Both the position numbers and the translations under genes were made by a program. From Saccopteryx bilineata (Eukaryota; Chordata; Mammalia; Chiroptera; Emballonuridae), in assembly GCF_036850765.1 (NCBI RefSeq), contig NC_089498.1:72270305-72334304 (forward strand): DNA of 64,000 nucleotides, read 5' to 3'. Below are positions 1 to 10,828 of this stretch, piece by piece; positions within the stretch are counted from its first letter, which is position 1, and each line of letters starts with the position of its first letter. The notes beneath the pieces were generated by a model. It searched no databases. It saw nothing but the letters and a program-made list of their open reading frames with translations, and was not told the DNA's origin.

Positions 1-942
1 TAGCAATATCTCAGCCTCCCCCAGTTCCAGATAACTAATCTCTGTTCCTCTAAGCCAAAGATCTCAATTCAAATGTCTACAAAGGCCAAACATGTCACAA
101 ACAAACATAAAGGTCTGGGTTTAAAGACAATAGGGAGTGGTGGGGACTGAGGCAAACTGAAGACCTCCTGACCCACCTGGAGAGGCAAGTTCTCATTTAG
201 CTCCAGGCATTTGTTGCCATGAATGAACACATGAGCAAGAACTTAGTGCTGCCAGATTTTCTGGCTAAAAAATAAAATAAAATCTAGGAAGATAGACGTT
301 TCAAGGACATTTGCCAGCACTAGTTTGGGGTTTTTGTTTTTGTTTTTATTTGGGGGGGTTGGTTATTTTTGTTTGTTTGTTTGTTTGGGGGGGGTTGTTT
401 TGGGATTTTTTTTTGCAACATTGTAAAGGCTAATGAGTTGTTATGAGTTTGTGACTTGTTCTAAGCCAGGGGTCCCCAAATTTTTTAGACAGGGGGCCAG
501 TTCACTGTCCCTCAGACCATTGGAGGGCCAGACTATAAAAAAAAACTATGAACAAATCCCTGTGCACACTGCACATATCTTATTTTAAAGTAAAAAAACA
601 AAAAGAGAACAAATACAATATTTAAAATAAAGAACAAGTAAATTTAAATCAACAAACTGACCAGTATTTCAATGGGAACTATGCTCCTCTCTCTGACCAC
701 CAATGAAAGAGGTGCCCCTTCCGGAAGTGCAGCGGGGACAGGATAAATGGCCTCAGGGGGCCGCATGTGGCCCGCGGGCCGTAGTTTGGGGACCCCTGTT
801 CTAAGCCTTCTTTCGGGAAACTGTGTGTTGGGCAGTTCTGTCATCTAGCTTTGCAGTCTCCAGCCAGACCCTAGGCCATGTCAGAAGGCAGGGCCGCTTA
901 CAGTGTGACAGGAGTGGACTAACCATCTCCCCTGACTTCTAG
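1..942 (+). other. COL13A1: COL13A1 intron (3' part)
   Basis: This is the downstream part of an intron whose 5' end lies outside the window. It ends with a pyrimidine-rich stretch and the acceptor AG at 941-942. It holds a G/T-rich simple-sequence tract at about 330-415 and a non-autonomous hAT element at 467-798. I see no coding exon in it. Confidence 0.75.
467..798. mobile_element. Non-autonomous hAT DNA transposon
   Basis: The element begins CAGGGGTCCCCAAA and ends TTTGGGGACCCCTG, so its terminal inverted repeats match exactly over 14 bp. It is flanked by a perfect 8-bp target-site duplication TTCTAAGC (459-466 and 799-806), the length made by hAT transposases. It is 332 bp long with no coding capacity, so it must have been moved in trans. 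The perfect duplication and clean ends suggest a fairly recent insertion into the COL13A1 intron. Confidence 0.9.
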
Positions 943-984
943 GTTCCTGGGCCACCAGGGCCAGAGGGGCCTCCCGGACCTCTG
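943..984 (+). CDS. COL13A1: COL13A1 exon, 42 bp (VPGPPGPEGPPGPL)
   Basis: Acceptor TTCTAG lies at 937-942 and donor GTAAGT at 985. The 14 codons read in phase 0 and give four Gly-X-Y triplets after an initial Val-Pro. In COL13A1 as I recall it, the preceding exon ends in Gly-Ala-Glu, so Val-Pro begins after a small imperfection in the repeat. The exon belongs to the C-terminal half of the COL3 collagenous domain, extracellular in this type II membrane protein. It is the first COL13A1 exon inside the window. Confidence 0.9.
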
Positions 985-1939
985 GTAAGTTTGGAGGGCT
1001 TGTCAGTGTTTCTGTCCACTGTGATTGGGTCCCAAATGTCCCCTCCCCATGGTAGTCTCTGGGCTCAAACTTAGCACTGGGTCATTGTCACCTTCTCCTC
1101 TAGGGCGGGATTTTCTCATCCACAAGCCCCTCTCCCCCACCCCCCATATTAAAAAGGCAGTTAAACAGGCACCGTTCCAGTGACACTAAGGAGCTTGACA
1201 TTGCCTGGTTTCTTGGAAACAGTGGACTGGCCCAGCAGCTCTGGGGTCCAGGCCCACTACCCTGCAGGGGGTCACTCTGTCAGTAAGCTTTGACCTTTGC
1301 TATCAGACGTCTGCTCCTCTTCTTCCCTCTTCCTATTAACCAACTGGCAAGACCAGGATTAAAATTAAAAGTGACCTATTTAAAACCAGCCCCACTGAAT
1401 GGGCCTTCCTGTGGTTACAGATGATAAGACAAGGCTTTTGAAAGACCCCTTTGCATTGCCCCTAAAGGGGCCCTCAAGTACCCTAAATCAATAGATGCCA
1501 GTTTTTGCTTCTAAGGGGTTCATGGTCCTGAGGCACTATGACACCCACTGTCATTGGCAGAAACAGTAATAATGATAGTGGCCAACATTATTGTAATTTT
1601 CTGTGTGCCAGACACTGCTCTAAGCACTTTGCATGTATTAATTTATTCAACTTTTGCTGTGTTTCACCTCAGTCTTCCTTTCATGAGACTCTGGTCAGCT
1701 GTGGGGGACACAGAAAAAGTCTCAGTCCCTGGCTGGGGAACCCTGGCACAGACCCCCACCCCAGTGAGCCCCAAGCACACCCCCTCTTAGCACTCCTTTC
1801 TGCCTGACCTGCACAGGGACCCAGGCCAGGCTCTGTGACCTAAGCCCTTGCACTTTTGTGGTCCAATTTATGGACAAGGAATTTTTTTACTTAACAAGAA
1901 ATGCAATTCTGAGGCACTTTGTTTTTATTCCAAATGCAG
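985..1939 (+). other. COL13A1: COL13A1 intron
   Basis: A 955-bp GT-AG intron between the 42-bp and 27-bp exons. A decayed MIR-like stretch with the motif GTGTGCCAGACACTGCTCTAAGCACTT lies near 1563-1650. Nothing else is recognised. Confidence 0.8.
1563..1652 (+). repeat. MIR SINE fragment
   Basis: The stretch has the MIR core pattern: a run resembling 'ctgtgccaggcactgttctaagcacttt' followed by 'atgtattaattcattcaac'. It is diverged, with no visible target-site duplication, as expected for an ancient mammalian-wide repeat. Confidence 0.6.
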
Positions 1940-1966
1940 GGGCTCCAAGGCATTCCTGGACCAAAG
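1940..1966 (+). CDS. COL13A1: COL13A1 exon, 27 bp (GLQGIPGPK)
   Basis: Acceptor AAATGCAG precedes the exon and donor GTAAAA follows at 1967. The nine codons are three perfect Gly-X-Y triplets in phase 0. The small 27-bp size is typical of the short exons of COL13A1, many of which are optional in mRNA. The human protein, as recalled, has Val where this has Ile, a conservative change. Confidence 0.9.
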
Positions 1967-2882
1967 GTAAAAAGAGGTCACATGTAACGGGCGGAGTAGG
2001 TGGGGGGACTTCATCAGTGAGGGCAGAAAAGAGGGAAAGTACTTTAGAGGCGGGCAGCCCAGCTGACCACTTCTCCAAATGGAATCATGTGACAGGCCAG
2101 TGAGATATGATCAGGACAAAATGAAGTCCTATGGTCCTTTTAATATTCAATATTGACACTGGGCAGGTTTCAGATTTAAATTTTTCCCGTTCATCAGTCA
2201 ATCTTACAAAATCACAAGGTAGAATCTTGGCAAATGATGAAATCTTTTTCCCATGAAACTTGCTGCAGACCCTTTGCTCCGTGTGAAGTGTAAGTGGGAG
2301 AGGAGACAGAGAGCAGCATGGTGTAGGACTCTTCTTGGGAGCCACGCCCCCTTCACTGGGACCCGGGGCTCTCCCAGTCTCCACCTGAAAGCACTTCAAA
2401 TGGCTAAGGAAGCTGGAGCCTACGGCATGGTAACAGCCCTTGTCTCCTGCCCTAAAAGTTTTCAGGGAACTGTTGGGCAGTTTGTCTCCAAATTAACTTA
2501 GGAGACTCAGAGCTCCAGTGGTGGCATTCAGACATCTGACAGCCAGCCAGCCTCTGCAGGGTCCCAGTTTTCCTGCCATGCAAAGAGTCGCCTGTGCCAA
2601 AGCCCAACCTGGAACTTCCCCAGGGTTTGTGTTCACTCCATCATCTCTTGTCCCGTTGGGGACCTCAAATTACTACAAGGATGCAGGGGACTCTAGATGA
2701 GGCAGGGACAGGCTAAATCAGGGACCCTTGGTTTCCCCAGGCTGCCACCAATGGGTCAGCCACCTCCTCCCTCCTCTAAGTCCCCCTCCCTAACACACTC
2801 CCATCTGCAGGACCGTAGAGTACAAGAATGAGTTGTCTGAGACCTGCTCTTCTGTGATCACCTCCATCTCCCTTTCTTTCAG
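1967..2882 (+). other. COL13A1: COL13A1 intron
   Basis: A 916-bp GT-AG intron. The last 30 bases before the acceptor are pyrimidine-rich (CCATCTCCCTTTCTTTCAG). I see no repeat family or exon in it. Confidence 0.8.
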
Positions 2883-2963
2883 GGGGAAGCAGGACTAGAT
2901 GGAGCAAAAGGAGAGAAGGGTGTCCAGGGAGAAAAAGGAGACCGAGGTCCCCTGGGATTACCC
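2883..2963 (+). CDS. COL13A1: COL13A1 exon, 81 bp
   Basis: Acceptor TTTCTTTCAG precedes and the consensus donor GTAAGT follows at 2964. The 27 codons form nine unbroken Gly-X-Y triplets, from GEAGLDGAK to GPLGLP, rich in Lys-Gly-Glu and Gly-Glu-Lys charge clusters. This is one of the longest exons of the 3' region. It encodes continuous triple helix in the membrane-distal COL3 domain. Position 14 is Val where I recall Phe in human. Confidence 0.93.
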
Positions 2964-4871
2964 GTAAGTATCGCGGACCCAGCAAGATGGTTGAGGACCC
3001 CAGCCGGGTGGCCCTGACAATTTGGGCATTCCAGAGCTCAGTGTGGTTCTGCTTTCCCACCTGGGCAAGACCACAGGCTCTGATTCTCCTACTGATTCTC
3101 CTGGCCTCTGTGCAGGGAGAATGTGAAGCTGAATAAGACAGGGCCCCTGCCCCAAAGAGCACCTAGCTGAGCAGCTGGAGGGGGCTTGAGAACAGCCTAG
3201 GCCCTATGTGTGCCTGACTCGGAGGCAGTGAGTTTGCCCTCACAGGGCCCTGCTTGGAGAACACGGGCCGTGCTCCACCTCTCTTCCCTTTCCCCAGAGG
3301 GGCCCACGAGCACCCCGATCTCCGCTCTTAAGCACTGACCACATAAGAAGAGCTTGTAAAAAAGTCACATTCTCCGGTCCCCTCTGGATAAAGCCACTTA
3401 GATCCCAGTTCCCTGCGATCTCTGATCTCAGCCTGCCCAGAGCTAGAGGCCCCAGGTCCAAGTATGGGCTGCTCAGAAGGCTTTTCCAGATGTGGGGCCT
3501 AAGCTGGGCCCCCCCCCAAGCTTCAGTGGGGTGATGGCCTGGTCACCTCGTCCAGGTGAACCCATCCCACCGCCTTGGGCTTTATCCTCCCTCACAGCCC
3601 AGTGAGGTTGGCCCTCCTTTCGGTTTGTTTTTCAAGAGCTGGAAGGGGTTTCCATGATCCATCTAACCATTTACTGATGGGCCCAGAGAAGAAAGGGAGT
3701 CACTTGAGGTCACATATTAAGTCAGTGGCTAGGCCAGCCAGAAGCTGCTCCTCCACTGGGGCCACAGCCTCGCAAGGGGCTCTTTCCAACCACTGGGGCT
3801 TCCTCTGTCCCAGGCCCCAAGCCAGCTCCCACCCCAGGGAGTCATAAAGAGCAGGGGAACAATGGGAAACCTAATTACCCCAGCTTGGCAGAGCTGGAAG
3901 GTCTGCTTAATATAATCACAGCAACCAAAAAGCAAGAGCAAAAGATATAGCTACACCCTCATTAGTGTGTCAAACGTAGGAACGTTGAAGGAGCTGATTC
4001 ACTTGACAGACTACGAAAAAACTGACGACTTTAGCAGACATTTTCCCATGTCTTAAGCTGTGTGGGATGACAAAGTACTCCTTACTATTCAACAGCTTTC
4101 CTGCCCCTATTCAACCACGAATCTCTCTTTGTCCACCTTTAATGGCCCTAACAACTCTAGAACATATAGAGAACTCAGACAAAATGCAAATAGCACAGAG
4201 ACCAAACATGTAATATCAGCAAAGAAAATGCCAGAGGAGAAAGTACCCAGTCTATCTTTAATTTTTCTACTCTTGATAAAGACATGGATACAAAGAAATG
4301 CTTTTGCTAGCTTAAGAAAACAATAGAGCAAGCATATTCATAAATGGCTATTAACATGCACTTCAGAAAGACAATAGGGAGTGGTGTGGACTGTGGCACC
4401 CAGACACCATGTGTTCCTTCTTAAGTAGATAAGCCCCTTCTCAGTTCAGCTGACTATTGCCTTAGAAGAATGAGGGTCCAGTATTTTTGGATCTTCTAAT
4501 TTTTCAAAGGAAGCTGAATATCTGGCATTTTGTGTGAAACTTCCCTATTTTCTTACATTAAATCAAAATTTTTTGCAACACTACCAACCAACAAAATATG
4601 TCAGTGGCCCACATGGGGCCTGCAAGCCTCCAGTTTATGCCCTTTGCTCCAGACCTCTCAAGACAACTCAGTACTAATATGAATAAATGTAGTTTACCAC
4701 ACTAACTGGTAAATCTGAGCTTAGAGAGACGAGGCCATAGCGCTAGCTTTCCCCACAGTCCCAGGCTGTTTAGCAGGAGTTCTGTCTTTAGGCTTCACTT
4801 CAATATGCTATTTCATGTACTAGCGCCATGTTTTCCAGGCGTAGCCTATTGACTTCTCCCTATGTGCCCTG

Positions 4872-5052
4872 CAGAAGTGGCTCTCAACTGACTGCACATT
4901 CAAGTCACCTGTAGCTTTTCTAACTTGCCATTATCCCCAATCTCACTCTTAAAGATTTCTGGTTGAATTGGGCTGGGGTGGCATGAGGCATTTGTATCAT
5001 TTTACATCACCCCAGGAAATTCTGATACAGCAGCTGCGGTTGAGAAGCACAG
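4872..5052. mobile_element. MER5-like non-autonomous hAT (Charlie) relic
   Basis: The 180-bp stretch opens with AGTGGCTCTCAACTG and closes with GGTTGAGAAGCAC, giving degenerate inverted ends. Internally it has the order seen in MER5: 'gcacattcaagtcacctg', 'tctggttgaattgggctggggtg', then 'ggaaattctgatacagcagctgcggt'. It is diverged, which suits an old mammalian insertion. Confidence 0.65.
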
Positions 5053-5619
5053 CTCTCTAGGCTGTGAATCGGGACCGCCCCGGAATTACATGGTTCTCAA
5101 ACTGAGAAGCAAGGCCTTGGAGGTCCTCCAAGCAACACCTTTTCCCCAGGAGGAAGCAGCTCCCTGACCTTCTTTCCTAGGTCATCCCCTCACCTTTAAC
5201 ATCCTCAAGCCGAGGCTCACTTTGAGGCTTATTCAGAAGCAGTTTTCAAGGACTCAGCCCTTACTGAACTCGGGTGTCCTGCTCCCTTCTCCCCGACTCG
5301 TCACACTGGAATCATTAGTTAGTTTTCCCCTGGTTCTCCAGGATGGTCTCACGGGCAGCTTTATAGTCCAAGATTGGAGAAGAGCTCCCGTTCCCACTGC
5401 ATGTAACACCAGATACTGCATAGTGAGTGGGTTGTAACAGCATCCCACCCTTTACCCTGTTTACTCCAGGGCATACAGGGCCTTCGCCCTCCGTCCCAGT
5501 TAGCTGCCCCCAAAGCCCCTGTCTGTAATAACATGAATGGATTGAGCTTGTGTTGCAATGTTCAAACTGTGAAGGTCCAGAGTAGAGATATCAGGCATCA
5601 TTAGTATTATCATTTAAGG

Positions 5620-5917
5620 CAGTGGTCCCCAACCCCCGGGCCGTGGACTGGTACTGGTCCGTGGGCCATTTGGTACCGGTCCACAGAGAAAGAATAAATA
5701 ACTTACATTATTTCCATTTTATTTATATTTAAGTCTGAACGATGTTTTATTTTTTTAAAATGACCAGATTCCCTCTGTTACATCTGTCTAAGACTCACTC
5801 TTGATGTTTGTCTTGGTCATGTGATACATTTATCCATCCCACCCTAAAGGCCAGTCCGTGAAAATATTTTCTGACATTAAACTGGTCCATGGCCCAAAAA
5901 TAGGTTGGGGACGACTG
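5620..5917. mobile_element. Non-autonomous hAT DNA transposon
   Basis: The ends are CAGTGGTCCCCAAC and GTTGGGGACGACTG, inverted repeats with one mismatch. The flanks are ATTTAAGG on the left and ATTTTAAGG on the right, consistent with an 8-bp hAT duplication that has since changed by one base. The interior is A/T-rich and non-coding. Its ends resemble those of the element at 467-798 but are not the same, so it belongs to a related family. Confidence 0.75.
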
Positions 5918-6230
5918 ATTTTAAGGACCAACTCTTCCCACCTGGTGAAAGAAGAAGCATCAACTCAGGCTTCAAAGCCGGGAGCTATTACTCAGTGCCA
6001 AGCCTCTCAGGGTCCCCCAGTGTGGCCTAGTCTCAAAAGGTTTGCAAAATAGGCTGGAAAGACCACCCTCACCAGGTCCCCACACTCCAGGTAGGCTCGG
6101 CTCCCCGCAGTGAGGCCAGTCCTGGAAAGTTCACATTGCCTGAGGTTCCAGACACCTTCCCATGAATTCACTTTCTATATCCCTTTCCCCGAAGCGCTGC
6201 AACCCTTTGGGAGAGGCCTTTCTTAGAGGG

Positions 6231-6239
6231 TATAAAAGG
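6231..6239 (+). promoter_or_regulatory. Candidate TATA box inside a COL13A1 intron
   Basis: TATAAAAGG matches the TATA consensus and lies about 290 bp upstream of the 36-bp exon at 6527. GC-rich sequence surrounds it. Position and motif would allow an internal transcription start giving a 5'-truncated COL13A1 RNA. This is motif evidence only, and such motifs arise by chance. Confidence 0.2.
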
Positions 6240-6526
6240 AGAGAGGGGAGCAGGGGGCACAGATGATCAGCACACCCACCTGCTCTGATCCCCGTCCAGC
6301 CCGCTCAGCAGTCAGCACACTGCATTCAGCGTCTCCATGTTTTTGTTGGTTTCCATGTGAATACCATTACCTGTCCTCCCAAGCTTACTTCTCCCGTTTT
6401 GTTTGATTACCAGCATTTATGTCTGTCCAGAGTCACTGCTTCACTCACCTCTTCCCTCCCTGGTCCCTTTTCTCCCTCCCATTCCTCCCTTACCCTTCTT
6501 TTGGTCAAACTGTTCCCTTCGTCCAG

Positions 6527-6562
6527 GGAGCTTCAGGTTTGGACGGCAGGCCTGGGCCACCG
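6527..6562 (+). CDS. COL13A1: COL13A1 exon, 36 bp (GASGLDGRPGPP)
   Basis: Acceptor CGTCCAG precedes and donor GTGAGT follows at 6563. Twelve codons make four perfect Gly-X-Y triplets in phase 0, matching the human protein as recalled. It joins the 81-bp exon upstream to the 54-bp exon at 9198 without breaking the repeat. Confidence 0.92.
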
Positions 6563-9197
6563 GTGAGTGTCACTTCTCCATTACCCTTCACCCCACCCCA
6601 TGCCACCCCTGGCCTGTGATCCCTCTCGTCTGTCCCACTGTGGCCTCATTCTCCCAGTGAGTCATGCCTTGTCCCACCACTGACACCAGAAGGGTACCAT
6701 CTGTGCTCAGTTCAGAAGTGCTTATTCTGGCCTCTTTACCAAAGATGGCTGGTCTTCACCTAAACTTCCCTGCTCATTGTATGCACCCAGGGTCCTCAAA
6801 TCCGAATTTCCAGGCTGGTGAGTGTGGGGTGGGAGTCCCACTCCAGCAGCACAGACTCTTCCTACACGGATGCTGAGATCAGGCTGGGAGCCCAGCCCTG
6901 GGGACCTGGGCCGTGACTCAGCCCCACCGAACACAAGAGTGTCTGTGTGTGCCCGTCGTGCTGTGTTGTCTTCATCCTGTGAGCTCTGTCCACCTCCTGT
7001 CCACCCACAGGTGCTTCCTGGTACTGCAGAGCCGCCAGTCTGATGGGTGTGGGGCGGGGACACGTGGGACGGCCAAGGGCAGGGGTAGCACTTAGGAGCA
7101 CACAGGCCGGTCCGAACTCAGTGTTCTGTGGGCATGTTACAGCTCCATCTTCACTCCCTGACCCATCTCAACAAGGGGGTTTATACAGAGCTAATTGATG
7201 GACACTCAGGTCCCCTCTTTCTTTTTTCTTCCTGATTCCAGAAAACATACATCGCCTACTCATGACTAGAAAGCACTTGGACCTTTTTTTTTTTTTTTTT
7301 TTACAAACAGTTGAGGCATCAGAATAAAGGTCCCTCCTCCCACCTTCCAGCCCTCCTCCCAGAGCACCCTGCGAGGTCTTCCGGGCAGTGGCACTCCTCG
7401 CTGAAGCCTGTCCCTTCCCGTAGTGCTGGGATCACTGCCCACCCAGGGCCCGGGGGCTGGACTTTCCTGTCAGGAACAACTGTAACCAGAGCAGTGCTGT
7501 CCAGCCCCTTCCAGTGAGTCTCAGCTCTGCCCTGGCAGGAATTGTTGAGACCACAGGCACTTGGTCTGCCCAGAAGACAAAGTTCTGATGAGCAGCACTT
7601 GGCGGGAGGAGAGAGCTCACAGGGCCCCCATGTGGAGACGAGGACACGCACACAGGATAGAGGGAGAGGTGGAATCGCAGCGGCAACAGGCCTTCCTGGG
7701 GCCTCTCCTCATGATGTGTTTATGGAGTTAAAATTATAGACTCTCATAAACGGAGAATATACCTGTTTTCTAAACATAACTATGTCCCTGCACGTCCATC
7801 CTCCTCGCACCTGGCACGCAGTTCCCGGGTGGCCAGTCAGCACTGTGGCCAGAATCAGAGGAACTCAGACTTCCCTCTCAACTCCTTACTCCGTTCCTGC
7901 TGGACGGAGCAGAGCAGTGCAAATCCATATGTTCTGTCCCCTTGGACCTGGGGATCTATTTTTTCATAAAATCAATATCACACCTTCAAGGAAAATTTTT
8001 ATGGGAGAAATAGTCCTGCCCTGCCAATACAAACATTCATTGGGAGCCAAATGCACGGCATGTATGCATTTTAGCCCAGCAGCGGCTTGAGAGGCAGACA
8101 CTCGTGTTATCATCCCCGTTTTACAGATGGGAAAACTGACCCTCAGAGAGGCTGAGAAATGTCTGCAATATCGTAGCCTTGGAGGCACAACTCAAGCCAA
8201 CCAGTGACTCCGGAGTCCTGTTTGAACCGTTGCTGCAATCTGGCCTCTCTCATTTTGGACATCCTCTTTTCACAGATGCCCAGCCTTCTCCTTGTAGCTG
8301 CACAGGGAGCTGCCCCCCATCCCCATGTAAAGTGAATGAGCATTTCCCCACCTGTCCCTGCCCGCCTACACTGGACACACCAGCCCCCACGTCCTCTGGT
8401 CTGAGCAGGAAGCACAAACACTGAGCAGAGCAATAGGAAGCTCTGAAATGCAGACCCCATCTAGCAGAGCTGTAATTGGGAACCTGGGGAAGATGCTTAA
8501 TTATACCACAGCAAGCCCTGCTCTGTCTCTAAGCAACGCAGCTCCCATAGCTCCAGCTGCCTGGCTCCCCTGCAGCCCTGAGTGAGGAGCGTGTATGACA
8601 CACCTCCCCTCCTGGCCAGTGTCAGCAGACATCGAGGCAGACTAATTCACTCCCCAATCCAGCCTGCTCCATTGGGCCTGGGAAGGGACAGAAGGTCTGG
8701 CCAGAGCCTGAAGGCCAAACTGGGGCCCGCAGTGGGGGCAGGCGGGGTGGGCATTGGCTGAATGACCCTCCCACGCCTGCCTCTGTTTGCGTCTGCATCG
8801 GTCTCTGTGGCATGAAGACCCTCCCGCTGCATGTGGAGCTGTGACAGCAAAGGGGTGCCAGCCCCCAGGCCCCCCAACCCTGGGATGGTGTCAACTCCGT
8901 CCCAAGCGCTTTTAGGAGCAAACTAAGCAACCGTTTTCAGCCTTGGCAAGCTTGGTTGTGAAGTGAAAGCGTTTTCTTTCTCAAATCTGGCTCTGAGGCC
9001 GGGAGAGGCTCTCTCTCCCCAAGGCCCACAAACCCAAACAGGACCAAGGTTCAGTCAAATGGCTGCCCTAAGTGAGCCTGGCCACGCCAACACTGAAAAC
9101 TGGGCCACTGGACTTGCTCCTCTCTGGGCACTGGGCAGGGTTCCCAGGGCTCCTGCTGTGTCAGAACCATCATCTCTGCTTTCCTTCACCTCCCCAG
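6563..9197 (+). other. COL13A1: COL13A1 intron
   Basis: A 2.6-kb GT-AG intron. It holds a possible 27-bp cryptic exon at 6791-6817, a T-homopolymer at about 7285-7302 and a MIR fragment at about 8085-8180. The remainder is G/C-rich unique sequence. Confidence 0.8.
8085..8180 (+). repeat. MIR SINE fragment
   Basis: Contains the MIR core 'ttatcatccccgttttacagatgggaaaactga' followed by 'cagagaggctgagaaatg'. It is diverged, with no target-site duplication visible. Confidence 0.7.
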
Positions 9198-9251
9198 GGT
9201 ACTCCAGGACCAATTGGAGTTCCAGGCCCAGCGGGACCAAAGGGCGAGAGG
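9198..9251 (+). CDS. COL13A1: COL13A1 exon, 54 bp (GTPGPIGVPGPAGPKGER)
   Basis: Acceptor TCCCCAG precedes and donor GTGAGT follows at 9252. Eighteen codons form six perfect Gly-X-Y triplets. The 54-bp length is the ancestral unit exon size of fibrillar collagen genes. The last triplet Gly-Glu-Arg continues in register into the next exon. Confidence 0.93.
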
Positions 9252-9770
9252 GTGAGTGCTCCGTGCGCGGGAATCCTGGGTGGCCGTCCTCAGCCCTGGC
9301 CGCTGCGGCCCACAGGGTTACCACATCGGCCCTGGCAGTCCCACCTTACCCATCCCTCTTAGATGGAGCAAGTGCCATCCCTTAACCAGGGTGGTTGCTC
9401 TGAGGAGTGACACGGCTTCAAAGAAGAAATCAAGCTCTCTTCCCCTTCCTTTTTTCCTTTCTCTGCCTTCATGTTTCCTCCCTCATTCTCCTTTCCTGCC
9501 TCTGCCCCTGGCCAGTCAGTACCCCAGGACACTATTTGGCCCTTCCAGAGGCCCTTGGGGAATAGGCTTTGCTACAAGGAGGGTGAGGGGTCTCCACATC
9601 TCCCCTCGGGACAAAGTCCATACCAGTCACCCCAACCCTTCGCTTAGACCTTGCTTCCTAGAGAGCTATTGGAGGGGACTGGAGAGGTGTCCCGGATTTA
9701 AACAGAGAATAGTTGCTAGAAGGTTGTTTGTAGGTCCAGAGGGCTCACGGGTTTCTTCCTCCTATTCCAG
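9252..9770 (+). other. COL13A1: COL13A1 intron
   Basis: A 519-bp GT-AG intron with a pyrimidine-rich centre (9420-9520). The acceptor is CCTATTCCAG. No repeat is recognised. Confidence 0.8.
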
Positions 9771-9824
9771 GGCAGCAAAGGCGACCCTGGGATGACAGGA
9801 CCAACGGGAGCAGCTGGGCTTCCT
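9771..9824 (+). CDS. COL13A1: COL13A1 exon, 54 bp (GSKGDPGMTGPTGAAGLP)
   Basis: Acceptor CTATTCCAG precedes and consensus donor GTAAGT follows at 9825. Eighteen codons give six Gly-X-Y triplets in phase 0, identical to the human protein as I recall it. It is the second of two consecutive 54-bp exons. Confidence 0.93.
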
Positions 9825-10792
9825 GTAAGTTTCATGGGGTCAGAGACTCTCTTCACCCACCCTGTCCACCACCAGAAACACTGTCAAACAGAATACCCAG
9901 AGCAGCAAACATATCTAGACCCAAGTGAGAATTCTCAGGTCTGTGACAGAGGAAGCTGCCGACAGCCCACTGGTTGATGCCCTGGAACATCCCTGCTGGG
10001 CACTGCTCACGTGTCCCTGTTGGGGGACCAGGTCCTCAGCCATGGGGACCATCTCATGAGATGTAGCAAACAGGTTACGAGCCCCGTCCACTGCAAGCCT
10101 CTGTTCAGTGCAGGGAGGGTCTCACGTGAATGCCCTGGCCCTCAAGAGGGACAGAATCCAATTCAAATCACTATCGTGAAAGGCAAGGGGCAGCTTTCCC
10201 AAGGGATGGCTTCCTGCCCACAACAGATTTCCTTGTTTATTTAAAAAATAAATAAATAAGTTGATTGCCCAAGAGAACCAGAATTTTGTTTCCCACACTT
10301 GAAGGTTGTACATGTGCTCACCGGCTCCATGCTTGGCTGCCCAGGCCGCTCTGCTCCAGCTAAGTTGGCAGCCCCAGCCAGCCTTGGCCTGTGCTCATTC
10401 CCTACCTGAGAACATGCAGCGTGCACCTCACAGAGAGGGTCTGAAGAGCTTTACAGTCAGTTTCCTAGCAAGAGCCTGGCAGGAGAGCCATGCAGACACC
10501 TCCTCTGCCAGGAGAGCTCTCTACGCAGCTGTGTCCTCAGCACCCATCACTCTTCGGCTTCAAGGGTCCTGAAGGACGCAGCAGGACGTTGGCTGCAGAG
10601 CAGGAAAACTAGAACCACATTCTTGGTTACGTTCCTTAGCCCCTTTATTCCCCTTCTGTAAAACAGGGATAATTAAATCTGTCTTCACTAAATTAGGCAT
10701 CAGAGAGGAACTTTATGAGCCCGGAAGGAAGGACTGTAGAGCCATCCTCTGTTTTCTCATTGATGTATCTCCACTTCTCTGACTTACGACAG
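9825..10792 (+). other. COL13A1: COL13A1 intron
   Basis: A 968-bp GT-AG intron. A MIR-like stretch in reverse orientation (CCCCTTCTGTAAAACAGGGATAATTAAA) lies near 10610-10700. Otherwise unremarkable. Confidence 0.75.
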
Positions 10793-10828
10793 GGTTTACA
10801 CGGACCACCTGGGGACAAAGGAAACCGG
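10793..10828 (+). CDS. COL13A1: COL13A1 exon, 36 bp (GLHGPPGDKGNR)
   Basis: Acceptor TACGACAG precedes, with a weak pyrimidine tract broken by purines, and donor GTGAGT follows at 10829. Twelve codons make four Gly-X-Y triplets in phase 0. The weak acceptor would be consistent with optional use, as is common in this gene. Confidence 0.9.

Larger units (their letters stand above)
2964..6526 (+). other. COL13A1: COL13A1 intron with DNA-transposon relics
   Basis: A 3.56-kb GT-AG intron. It contains a MER5-like hAT relic at 4872-5052, a second non-autonomous hAT at 5620-5917, and a TATAAAAGG motif at 6231-6239. A short phrase near 4600-4640 (GGCCCACATGGGGCCTGCAAGCC) may be another hAT end. No Gly-X-Y exon lies inside; the flanking exons join directly in the protein as recalled. 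Confidence 0.8.

Noticed and set aside
9256..9795. 179-codon open frame across a COL13A1 intron
   Set aside because: It starts and ends near exon edges and reads the collagen exons out of frame. The splice sites and Gly-X-Y phase identify the real coding parts.
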